In this document: in pieces, positions 1 to 5,829 of the stretch | Position numbering within the stretch: the stretch's first letter is position 1 | How the letters are laid out: each line of letters starts with the position of its first letter | NCBI GenBank assembly: GCA_046294625.1 | Contig: JBKBKN010000043.1 | Coordinates: forward strand, 1-7,192 | Reading direction: 5' to 3' | Source of the DNA: JBKBKN01 sp046294625 | GTDB lineage: Bacteria; Bacteroidota; Bacteroidia; M30B66 | DNA: 7,192 nt | Program-made: the position numbers and the translations under genes | The notes under the pieces: generated by a model | Told to the model about the DNA's origin: nothing | The model's input: only the letters and a program-made list of their open reading frames with translations | The model's database searches: none

Positions 1-225
1 AAAGCTAAAGGAAAAGAAATCACGCCGGATGATGAAAAAGCCCTTTACGATAAAATCTTTAATCACTACGAACAGACCACGTCTATTTACTATTCAGCAG
101 CACGTTTGGTAGTGGATGCCATCATTGATCCATTGGAAACAAGAAAAGCTCTTTCAATGGGCATTGAAGCTGCTAACCATGCTCCAATTGAGCGTCCTTA
201 TAATGTTGGGGTGATTCAGGTATAA
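1..225 (+). CDS. Acyl-CoA carboxylase, carboxyltransferase (beta) subunit, C-terminal fragment
   Basis: This is an open frame from base 1 to the TAA at 223-225, encoding the last 74 residues of a protein whose start lies off the left edge. The stretch YYSAARLVVDAIIDP followed by ETRKAL and ending in ANHAPIERPYNVGVIQV matches the C-terminal end of the carboxyltransferase subunit of biotin-dependent acyl-CoA carboxylases, closest in pattern to the methylcrotonyl-CoA carboxylase beta group (YYSSAR...DPADTR...APIE). These subunits transfer the carboxyl group from carboxybiotin to an acyl-CoA in the cytoplasm. The substrate (methylcrotonyl-, propionyl- or another acyl-CoA) cannot be decided from the tail. 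No clear hairpin terminator follows it, and the next gene is on the same strand 163 bases downstream. The family call is fairly secure and the substrate is open. Confidence 0.82.
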   Translation, partial: KAKGKEITPDDEKALYDKIFNHYEQTTSIYYSAARLVVDAIIDPLETRKALSMGIEAANHAPIERPYNVGVIQV

Positions 226-388
226 AATGAGCATTCAAACCACAATAATCTATTCAGGCCATATTGGACGTTAAGCTACATAAGCTATTTCCGGCTAAAG
301 TTTCATTTTGGATCAAATATAATTTGGTGTTTCGTTGTGAAATTTTGACTCGATTGCATTATAATTGACTTTTCAAACATAGCAACAA

Positions 389-1471
389 ATGAAGGGCTCT
401 CTTTTTATTGGTAAATACGCAGGAATAGGCGTTTACATTCATTGGACTTTTTCGCTACTCATCCTTTATTTTATTGGTTCGGGAATTGTTAAAGGACTTG
501 AATTTGAGCAAATATCGTGGACTATCCTTTTTGTGCTTTGTATCTTTACTTGTGTGGTTTTTCACGAATATGGCCATGCACTGTCTGCAAGGCGATACGG
601 TATCAAAACAAAACACATCACGCTTTTACCCATTGGAGGCGTTGCACAATTAGAATCACTGCCGGAAAAACCCAAACATGAGTTGGTAGTAGCGTTAGCG
701 GGTCCAATGGTGAATTTAATTATTGCCGGAATTTTACTACCTTTTGTCATTCATGCCGATATGAACCCTGAATCTTTACTGGCGATAGGGTCAAGTAATT
801 TTCTGGTTTACCTGTTTTCGACCAATCTCGTTCTTGCATTTTTCAATCTTTTACCTGCATTTCCTATGGATGGTGGTCGAGTGTTTCGCGCGCTCCTCTC
901 CTTTTCTTATGGAAGAGCAAAAGCCACTGCCATAGCTGCGCGTTTAGGTCAATTGCTTTCGTTAGGATTTGTCTTGCTAGGCCTGTTCTCCAACCCATTT
1001 CTGGTGCTAATAGGTATTTTTATTTTTCTAGGTGCTCAAACAGAGAACAATATGGTGCAGGCACAGCATTCACTAGCCAATACAAAAGTTGGCGATGTGA
1101 TGATGCGAGATTTTGCAATCCTGCATCCGACACAAACGCTCGGACACGCCGCTAGCCTTCTCATCAACTCTCAAAATACGGACTTTGTGGTTATGGAAAA
1201 TGAAAGATTGCTCGGTTTAATCAGCCGGGATGATTTAATAAAAGGAATTACAGTGCATGGAATGCACGCAAGTGTATCTGAAGCGATGAATACCCGTTTT
1301 AAAATCCTTTCCCCTGAAACCTTACTTTCAGCTGTTTATGCTGAAATCCGATTGAACAATACGGGCGTAATACCTGTGATGAAAGATGGAAGCTTACTAG
1401 GCGTGATTGATGCACAAAACGTAATTGAATTCATGCTTCTGCGCAATTCTATAGGGCAGCACCAAGCTTAA
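389..1471 (+). CDS. Site-2 protease family (M50) membrane metalloprotease with two CBS domains
   Basis: A 360-residue integral membrane zinc protease. The zinc site HEYGH is at residues 59-63 (HExxH, catalytic E60). The second conserved motif, NLLPAFPMDGG, spans residues 153-163 and supplies the third ligand, D161. A GPMVN motif sits at 105-109. Hydrophobic segments lie around 13-34, 43-60, 98-120, 135-157 and 185-216. The C-terminal part, about 233-350, is a pair of CBS domains (first near 233-287, second near 294-350), which in other proteins bind adenine nucleotides. This layout (M50 core then tandem CBS) is the SpoIVFB/Rip3-like group that cleaves substrates within or near the membrane. 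The substrate here is unknown, although anti-sigma factors are typical for the family. The start at 389 fits the usual MKGSL(F/R)IG N-terminus, and no Shine-Dalgarno precedes it. The gene converges on the next one with only 7 bases between their stop codons. Confidence 0.93.
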   Translation: MKGSLFIGKYAGIGVYIHWTFSLLILYFIGSGIVKGLEFEQISWTILFVLCIFTCVVFHEYGHALSARRYGIKTKHITLLPIGGVAQLESLPEKPKHELVVALAGPMVNLIIAGILLPFVIHADMNPESLLAIGSSNFLVYLFSTNLVLAFFNLLPAFPMDGGRVFRALLSFSYGRAKATAIAARLGQLLSLGFVLLGLFSNPFLVLIGIFIFLGAQTENNMVQAQHSLANTKVGDVMMRDFAILHPTQTLGHAASLLINSQNTDFVVMENERLLGLISRDDLIKGITVHGMHASVSEAMNTRFKILSPETLLSAVYAEIRLNNTGVIPVMKDGSLLGVIDAQNVIEFMLLRNSIGQHQA

Positions 1472-1478
1472 TTATCTA

Positions 1479-2015
1479 TTAGCAAAAGTCTTTATCCAAG
1501 CGCTTGCTGCGTTTAGCAATCAGCACAAGGAATTGGTGGTTGATTTCTATGCCTCTATTTTTATGCAAAACAAAATCGGAACCGGTGATTGACTTCTCAT
1601 GGTTTGATATCAGATGTTCATTATTCACTCTGAGCATATCCACAGGATTCATCAAGGCAGAAGATGGATAGTTCAATGGTAAACTTTCCGTTAATATCAA
1701 AATACTCTTATGATTAATCGTGTAAATCTGATGCATATCTGCAGCCACTTGAATCCCTCCTCTATAAATAGTCTGCGATTGCTGTTCTAATCCGGATGGC
1801 GTGCTCAGGCTTCGATACACTTCCAGATAGTGATCCCCACTTGCTAAGAATGTAAAATTGATTTGCTTGGTAGAATATAAGATTTCACCATTGTTTAGTG
1901 AGGCGCCAAAGGGTTTTCCATTGCTGCAGATAATCGTTACAATTGATCTGCCGTTTTTCGCATGAATCGTATGATTCATTAATAATATCGATAAAACAAA
2001 AAATAAAGTTTTCAT
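1479..2015 (-). CDS. Secreted protein, short paralogue of the adjacent DUF4476 protein, lacking DUF4476
   Basis: I choose the ATG at 2015 (178 aa) over the in-frame ATG at 2033. A strong GGAGGAG lies 5 bases before 2015, inside the region the longer frame would translate, and from 2015 the protein aligns end to end with its neighbour. Residues 1-19 (MKT, hydrophobic core, ending IHA) form a Sec signal peptide. Residues about 20-114 align without gaps with residues 20-114 of the protein at 2223-2975, with roughly half the positions identical by hand count (shared: NNG, QINFT, LEV, QTI, IQV, QIY, INH). This is the beta-rich N-terminal domain found ahead of DUF4476 in Bacteroidota secreted proteins. 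After residue 115 the similarity stops: there is a 60-residue basic tail of unknown kind in place of the Met/His-rich linker and DUF4476. Function is unknown. It is either a truncated duplicate under decay or a functional single-domain version. The frame is intact. Confidence 0.72.
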   Translation of the reverse strand: MKTLFFVLSILLMNHTIHAKNGRSIVTIICSNGKPFGASLNNGEILYSTKQINFTFLASGDHYLEVYRSLSTPSGLEQQSQTIYRGGIQVAADMHQIYTINHKSILILTESLPLNYPSSALMNPVDMLRVNNEHLISNHEKSITGSDFVLHKNRGIEINHQFLVLIAKRSKRLDKDFC

Positions 2016-2020
2016 AACAG

Positions 2021-2027
2021 CTCCTCC
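2021..2027 (-). promoter_or_regulatory. Strong Shine-Dalgarno sequence for the short secreted paralogue
   Basis: On the minus strand GGAGGAG ends 5 bases before the ATG at 2015. It fixes this start, because the ATG at 2033 has only AT-rich sequence before it. Such a full-length match is atypical here: none of the four start codons outside this gene pair has one. Confidence 0.72.
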
Positions 2028-2048
2028 AATCATTTTTTAATTAAAGTC

Positions 2049-2063
2049 CAAGTAATATGCCAA
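2049..2063 (-). promoter_or_regulatory. Shared upstream box, copy 1 (TTGGCATAnnnCTTG)
   Basis: On the minus strand this reads TTGGCATA, three bases, CTTG, and it ends 33 bases before the start at 2015. The same 12 fixed bases with the same spacing occur upstream of the paralogue at 2975, while the sequence around them does not align. The TA...CTTG half resembles the Bacteroidota -7 element TAnnTTTG with one extra base and one mismatch, so it could be the promoter core or an operator. A promoter is expected here because a terminator lies between this gene and the one upstream. I see no convincing -33 element. Confidence 0.42.
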
Positions 2064-2171
2064 GGAATCGTTTTTTATTGGGAAATAAAGGAGTTTTAAG
2101 AGAATGAATAATGTTTTTTGCTTCTTTTCACTAAGTTGAAAATCATTTTGAATTAATGATTGATGCTCAAT

Positions 2172-2204
2172 AAAAAATCCCATCAAAAAAATTTGATGGG
2201 ATTT
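2172..2204 (-). terminator. Intrinsic terminator downstream of the DUF4476 gene
   Basis: Arms 2175-2187 and 2192-2204 are perfectly complementary (AAATCCCATCAAA / TTTGATGGGATTT, 13 bp) with a 4-base loop. Read on the minus strand, the stem runs into TTTTTT, giving a standard rho-independent terminator 19 bases past the stop codon of the gene at 2223-2975. The other direction has only an interrupted T tract and no gene that needs it. It separates the transcripts of the two paralogues. Confidence 0.88.
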
Positions 2205-2222
2205 CACTTTTTGCTCTGTTTT

Positions 2223-2975
2223 TTAGAACGATTGTGCTATAAATCTATTGAGTTGATTGATGCTACTATTAAAGCTAAATCCATTGTTGACGATAAAATA
2301 GTTTTGACGATCAACGGTGAATGGGTAAGCAAACTTAGCTACATCTAATCTGGTGCTTTCAAAACTCATTCTGCGAATAATCTCCAACACCTGCTGAGAA
2401 CTCACGCCATTTGTGCTAATGGCTTGCTTCGCTATGTTTCGGCGATTTGAATCAAATGATGTGGCATTAATTGTGGCCAATAACTGCTGAAAGGTTTGCG
2501 GATGCATTCCCCAAGCCATATTGCCATGCATTCCTGCGTGTGGATTATTTATCATTCCAGGACCATGTCCTCCAACATGTATCTGATTTACAGGCTGCTG
2601 AAATTGATTGGCATGATGCATACCTTGCATCATTAAAGGAGTGCTTTGCGCCAACACCAATTGATTCATATGATTGATTACATAAATCTGCTGCATGTTA
2701 GCAGGAACTTGTATCATACCCCTAAAAATGGTTTGCAGATTGTTGGCGGCTCCGAAAAAAGTCCCACCTGCCCTAAACACTTCCAAGAAATGATTACCAG
2801 GCTGAACCTGCGTAAAATTAATTTGAGTAGTAGGTTGAACAGGGGCTCCATTGTTCATTGATGCTGTAAATGGCAATCCATTTTGACTTTGAATCACAAC
2901 CACTGATTGGCCAAATTGCGCGTTCAAATTGAGAGCAACTAAGCAGAAACTGATAAAAATTACAATCGTTTTCAT
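2223..2975 (-). CDS. Secreted DUF4476 domain protein with Met/His-rich linker
   Basis: A 250-residue exported protein. Residues 1-19 are a signal peptide (MKT, hydrophobic core, cleavage after LNA). No lipobox cysteine is placed for lipidation. Residues about 20-114 form a beta-rich domain (VVVIQSQNG, NNG, QINFT, LEVFRAG, QTIFRG, IQVPANMQQIYVI), a type often found before DUF4476. Residues 115-159 are a low-complexity linker with 7 Met and 7 His in 45 positions plus many Gly and Asn. Residues about 160-248 match DUF4476 (FQQLLATI, FDSNR, AISTNGVSSQQV, MSFESTRLDVAKFAYPFTVD, FNSSINQLN), a helical domain of unknown function largely confined to Bacteroidota. The start is supported by AGGAGGA seven bases upstream. 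The protein should be periplasmic or surface-exposed. The linker could bind metal, but that is inference. The gene has its own terminator, and its upstream neighbour is pdxA, 111 bases away. Confidence 0.9.
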   Translation of the reverse strand: MKTIVIFISFCLVALNLNAQFGQSVVVIQSQNGLPFTASMNNGAPVQPTTQINFTQVQPGNHFLEVFRAGGTFFGAANNLQTIFRGMIQVPANMQQIYVINHMNQLVLAQSTPLMMQGMHHANQFQQPVNQIHVGGHGPGMINNPHAGMHGNMAWGMHPQTFQQLLATINATSFDSNRRNIAKQAISTNGVSSQQVLEIIRRMSFESTRLDVAKFAYPFTVDRQNYFIVNNGFSFNSSINQLNRFIAQSF

Positions 2976-2982
2976 AGGTCTT

Positions 2983-2989
2983 TCCTCCT
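2983..2989 (-). promoter_or_regulatory. Strong Shine-Dalgarno sequence for the DUF4476 gene
   Basis: On the minus strand AGGAGGA is followed by 7 bases and the ATG at 2975, which is ideal spacing. It confirms the start and matches the strong site of the paralogue at 2015. This is unusual for a phylum in which such sites are rare. Confidence 0.75.
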
Positions 2990-3018
2990 ATTCTTATTTA
3001 GTTATAGAAGCAGGTAAA

Positions 3019-3033
3019 CAAGCCCTATGCCAA
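3019..3033 (-). promoter_or_regulatory. Shared upstream box, copy 2 (TTGGCATAnnnCTTG)
   Basis: On the minus strand this is TTGGCATA, GGG, CTTG, ending 43 bases before the ATG at 2975. It is identical at all 12 fixed positions to the box at 2049-2063. As a -7-like element it would give a leader long enough to contain the Shine-Dalgarno. It may be a promoter core, an operator, or residual identity from the duplication that made the two genes. Confidence 0.42.
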
Positions 3034-3086
3034 TTTGCATTATGCTTAATTAAAAAAACATTAAGCCAGTCCTGAAAACAATACCA

Positions 3087-4148
3087 TCAATATCGTTCTT
3101 TGTCTTTTTTACTAAACTTCAATGGATTGGCTGATAGTTCTGCATACTCTTCGCGTTTACGAAAAATATCGATCCCTTTAAAAATCGCTTCGCGCAGTGA
3201 GTCGGCAGATGCAATATTTTTTCCGGCAATATCAAAACCAGTTCCATGGTCAGGCGAAGTTCTTACCACCGGCAGGCCTGCTGTATAATTTACTCCATGA
3301 TGAAATGCTAGGGTTTTGAATGGAATCAATCCCTGATCGTGATACATGGCCAAAACAGCATCGAACTGTCTAAATGTAGCAGAGCCAAAAAAGCCATCAG
3401 CAGAGTATGGTCCGAAGACTAAAATATTGGCTTCTTTAGCCTTTTGGATGGCCGGTAGAATGATATCCTGCTCTTCTTTGCCTATCAATCCATCATCGCC
3501 TGCATGCGGGTTTAGCCCCAAAACGGCAATTTTAGGTTTTCTCACTCCAAAGTCCGTGATCAATGATTTATGGAGCAACTGCAATTTGGAAAAGATTCTG
3601 TCACCATTAATTGCATTTGCCACATTGCTTACCGGAAGATGCCCAGTGAGTGTGCCAATTCTCAATTCATCGCTGATGAGCAACATGAGATAATCTTTAG
3701 AATTTGTTTTTTCGGCCAAATATTCTGTGTGTCCAGGATGCTTAAATGATTCGTTTTGAATGCTTTTTTTATTGATTGGCGCGGTAACAAGCACATCAAT
3801 TTTACCGGCAATAAGGTCTTCAACCGCTTTTTCCAAAGATTTGAATGCAATCTCTCCGGCTTCTTTGTTCAATACTCCGGGCTCTACATTTACTTCTCCA
3901 TCGAAAACACTGAGAAAATTGCAATGATGCTTAACAGCTTTATCCACATCAGGAACACCATAAAAACTGAAATCCTGAATATTTAATTGTTTACGCCAAA
4001 ATGATGCTGCCTTGTGTGCTCCATAAACAATGGGCGTGCATAGCTCCATCATTCCGTGATCCATAAATGTCTTCATGATCACTTCGTAGCTGATGCCATT
4101 GTAGTCACCTTGGGTGATTCCAACTTTGATCAAGTTACTCTCACTCAT
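3087..4148 (-). CDS. pdxA: 4-hydroxythreonine-4-phosphate dehydrogenase PdxA
   Basis: This enzyme oxidises 4-phosphooxy-L-threonine with NAD(P)+. The product decarboxylates to 3-amino-2-oxopropyl phosphate, which PdxJ condenses with deoxyxylulose 5-phosphate to form pyridoxine phosphate (DXP-dependent vitamin B6 route, cytoplasm). The 353-residue length is slightly above the E. coli enzyme. The three metal-binding histidines are present: H140 in KHPGHTEYLA, H215 in NPHAGDDG and H270 in YHDQGLIPFK. The N-terminus VGITQGDYNGISYEV is the Bacteroidota form of the family's GDPAGIGPE motif. The C-terminal part has RTSPDHGTGFDIAG at about 297-310. Its ATG overlaps the TGA of the upstream aminopeptidase (ATGA, 4145-4148) and has no Shine-Dalgarno, so translation is probably coupled. 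No strong terminator follows: a 7-bp AT-rich inverted repeat lies 21 bases past the stop. All key residues look intact. Confidence 0.95.
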   Translation of the reverse strand: MSESNLIKVGITQGDYNGISYEVIMKTFMDHGMMELCTPIVYGAHKAASFWRKQLNIQDFSFYGVPDVDKAVKHHCNFLSVFDGEVNVEPGVLNKEAGEIAFKSLEKAVEDLIAGKIDVLVTAPINKKSIQNESFKHPGHTEYLAEKTNSKDYLMLLISDELRIGTLTGHLPVSNVANAINGDRIFSKLQLLHKSLITDFGVRKPKIAVLGLNPHAGDDGLIGKEEQDIILPAIQKAKEANILVFGPYSADGFFGSATFRQFDAVLAMYHDQGLIPFKTLAFHHGVNYTAGLPVVRTSPDHGTGFDIAGKNIASADSLREAIFKGIDIFRKREEYAELSANPLKFSKKDKERY

Positions 4149-5587
4149 ATTTCGGCTTTGTTTTTGATAAAATCAAACAATAATCTAACTCCTGTTCCGG
4201 TTCCACCTTTACCTCTGTAGCTATCATTGCCTTCGAGAAAAGCCGGACCTGCAATGTCAAGATGAATCCATGGATAATCGGTGAAATGCTCTAAAAATTT
4301 ACCAGCTGTATTCGCACCAGCAATTACGCCTCCGATATTTTTTATATCTGCAATGTCGGACTTTATCATATCTGCGTATTCGTCCCAAAGCGGAAATTCT
4401 ACCAAGCGCTCATGAACCATATCACCGCTATTTTTCAGTCTTTCAAAGTCCGATGGACTGTTACCCATGGCAACGATCCCAAACTGACCGATGGCTCTGG
4501 CTGCTGCTCCGGTGAGTGTAGCAAGGTCAATCACCAGTTCAGGATCATATTTCTTAGCATATACCAAAGCATCGCTTAAAATTAAACGACCTTCTGCGTC
4601 TGTATTCAATACTTCTACGGTAGTGCCATCTGAAATGGTGATGACATCTCCTGGTGTTACGGCATTTCCGTTTGGTCGGTTATCTGTCGCCGGAATGAGT
4701 CCGACACAATAAACCGGCAATTCCGCTTTGGCTATAGCATGCATGGTACCGATCACAGCAGCTGCGCCTGCCATATCACATTTCATGCTGTCCATACTAC
4801 CGGGAGTTGGCTTTAAACTTAAACCTCCGGTGTCATAAACCACACCTTTTCCTACTAACACCAATGGCTTCTTATTCACTGACTTCTTGGGCTTGTATTC
4901 CATAATATTGAAAGTAGGCGGGTCAACTGAACCTAAATTTACAGCCAATAAACCGCCCATCTTCAATGATTCAATTTTGGATTTGTTGAGTACTTCCACT
5001 TTGAAGCCGTCAACTTTGCCTAACATTTCTATCTCCTTGCTCAATTGCGGAGCTGTTAAATGAATCACTGGCTCATTCACCAGATTGCGAGCTAAAATTA
5101 CTCCCTGAACTACAGCATCAAGAAAATTGATATCCTCATTCGAAATTCCTTTGCTGCTAATGTCAATTTTCTCCAAACTGTTTTTCTTCTTCTTCGAATC
5201 ACTTTTATATTTCAAAAACTGATAAGAGCCCAACAACATTCCTTCTGCAAATGCAAGTGTTTCGTGAGGTTGATCAAATAGGTCAACAATACTGATTTGC
5301 GCAATTTTATTCGCATTGAAAAATGAAGCTGCCTGATGCCCTGCTTTTCGGCATGTTTCCAATCTGAGATAAGGTGTTTTACCTGATTCAATCAATTGAA
5401 TGTAAGTGAATCGATCATAGTGATTGATGGTGACTTGCTTTTTCTCATCTTTTAATTGAGCTTGAGCATATTTTAATTCAGGTGCATCTAGTCCTGCACT
5501 TTTCAAGTCATCTGCTTTGGATATCAATAATACTTTATTCGATTTTTCTGCAGTCTTGCTACTTTTTTTTATTGCGATTGATGGCAT
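4145..5587 (-). CDS. Leucyl aminopeptidase family (M17) metallopeptidase
   Basis: A 480-residue cytoplasmic aminopeptidase related to E. coli PepA, which removes N-terminal amino acids from peptides using two metal ions and forms hexamers. The catalytic domain, about 160-475, carries all expected residues: metal ligands K247 and D252 in VGKGVVYDTGG, D271 in MKCDMAGAAAV, and D330 and E332 in the family signature NTDAEGRL (328-335). The catalytic K259 and R334 are also present. The N-terminal part (1-155) is more divergent, as is normal for M17, and has a lysine-rich stretch at about 127-140. The ATG at 5587 is preceded by a TAGGTTTG box 36 bases upstream and lacks a Shine-Dalgarno. It is the first gene of a two-gene operon with pdxA. 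The real substrate preference is not deducible from sequence, so I leave the symbol empty although pepA would be the usual label. Confidence 0.93.
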   Translation of the reverse strand: MPSIAIKKSSKTAEKSNKVLLISKADDLKSAGLDAPELKYAQAQLKDEKKQVTINHYDRFTYIQLIESGKTPYLRLETCRKAGHQAASFFNANKIAQISIVDLFDQPHETLAFAEGMLLGSYQFLKYKSDSKKKKNSLEKIDISSKGISNEDINFLDAVVQGVILARNLVNEPVIHLTAPQLSKEIEMLGKVDGFKVEVLNKSKIESLKMGGLLAVNLGSVDPPTFNIMEYKPKKSVNKKPLVLVGKGVVYDTGGLSLKPTPGSMDSMKCDMAGAAAVIGTMHAIAKAELPVYCVGLIPATDNRPNGNAVTPGDVITISDGTTVEVLNTDAEGRLILSDALVYAKKYDPELVIDLATLTGAAARAIGQFGIVAMGNSPSDFERLKNSGDMVHERLVEFPLWDEYADMIKSDIADIKNIGGVIAGANTAGKFLEHFTDYPWIHLDIAGPAFLEGNDSYRGKGGTGTGVRLLFDFIKNKAEI

Positions 5588-5623
5588 TGTTTATGAATAT
5601 TTTGAATGTATTGATGTGGTTGG

Positions 5624-5631
5624 CAAACCTA
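5624..5631 (-). promoter_or_regulatory. Bacteroidota -7 element for the aminopeptidase-pdxA operon
   Basis: On the minus strand this reads TAGGTTTG, a perfect match to TAnnTTTG, 36 bases before the ATG at 5587. The implied leader is about 30 bases. I see no clear TTG at the -33 position, so the call rests on the -7 match and its location. Confidence 0.5.
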
Positions 5632-5817
5632 CATAAAATTTCGTCATTTCTAATTTTCTGTTGTGTCATAGCTTGAACTGTCTTTTTGTTTCTGAAATAT
5701 ACACCTTCAGTTACTATTGTTAATCGAAAAGCCTTATATCATAGCTGATGACTAAGAAAATCTGAGCACTAATGAATTGTGATGCTCACGATCTAAACAT
5801 CAGCCTAATTTTACTGT

Positions 5818-5825
5818 TACATTTG
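5818..5825 (+). promoter_or_regulatory. Bacteroidota -7 element abutting the mqnC start
   Basis: TACATTTG is a perfect TAnnTTTG match and is followed by CACG and then the mqnC ATG at 5830. Transcription would begin at or within a few bases of the start codon, giving a leaderless or near-leaderless message. There is no good TTG about 20 bases upstream, so the -33 element is weak or absent. Confidence 0.5.
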
Positions 5826-5829
5826 CACG

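Noticed and set aside
306..348. Possible -33/-7 promoter pieces upstream of the M50 gene
   Set aside because: TTTTG, TATAATTTG and AAATTTTG are present, but none matches TAnnTTTG exactly and no pair has the usual spacing.
2016..2033. Six-codon N-terminal extension of the short secreted paralogue
   Set aside because: It would encode MIGGAV from the Shine-Dalgarno itself. The ATG at 2015 has the right spacing and matches the paralogue's N-terminus.
2160..2348. 62-codon plus-strand frame near the terminator
   Set aside because: It crosses the terminator hairpin and the antisense strand of the DUF4476 coding region, and has no family resemblance.
3044..3066. 7-bp inverted repeat GCTTAAT/ATTAAGC downstream of pdxA as a terminator
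   Set aside because: The stem is AT-rich, the loop is 9 bases, and no T tract follows on the minus strand, so it is too weak to call.
3346..3693. 115-codon plus-strand open frame
   Set aside because: It is antisense within pdxA, whose family motifs are continuous across the region. The plus-strand translation shows no recognisable domain.
5778..5790. GTGATGCTCAC as a CRP/FNR-type operator in the divergent region
   Set aside because: The half-sites are separated by only 3 bases instead of about 6, and a chance match in AT-rich sequence is likely.
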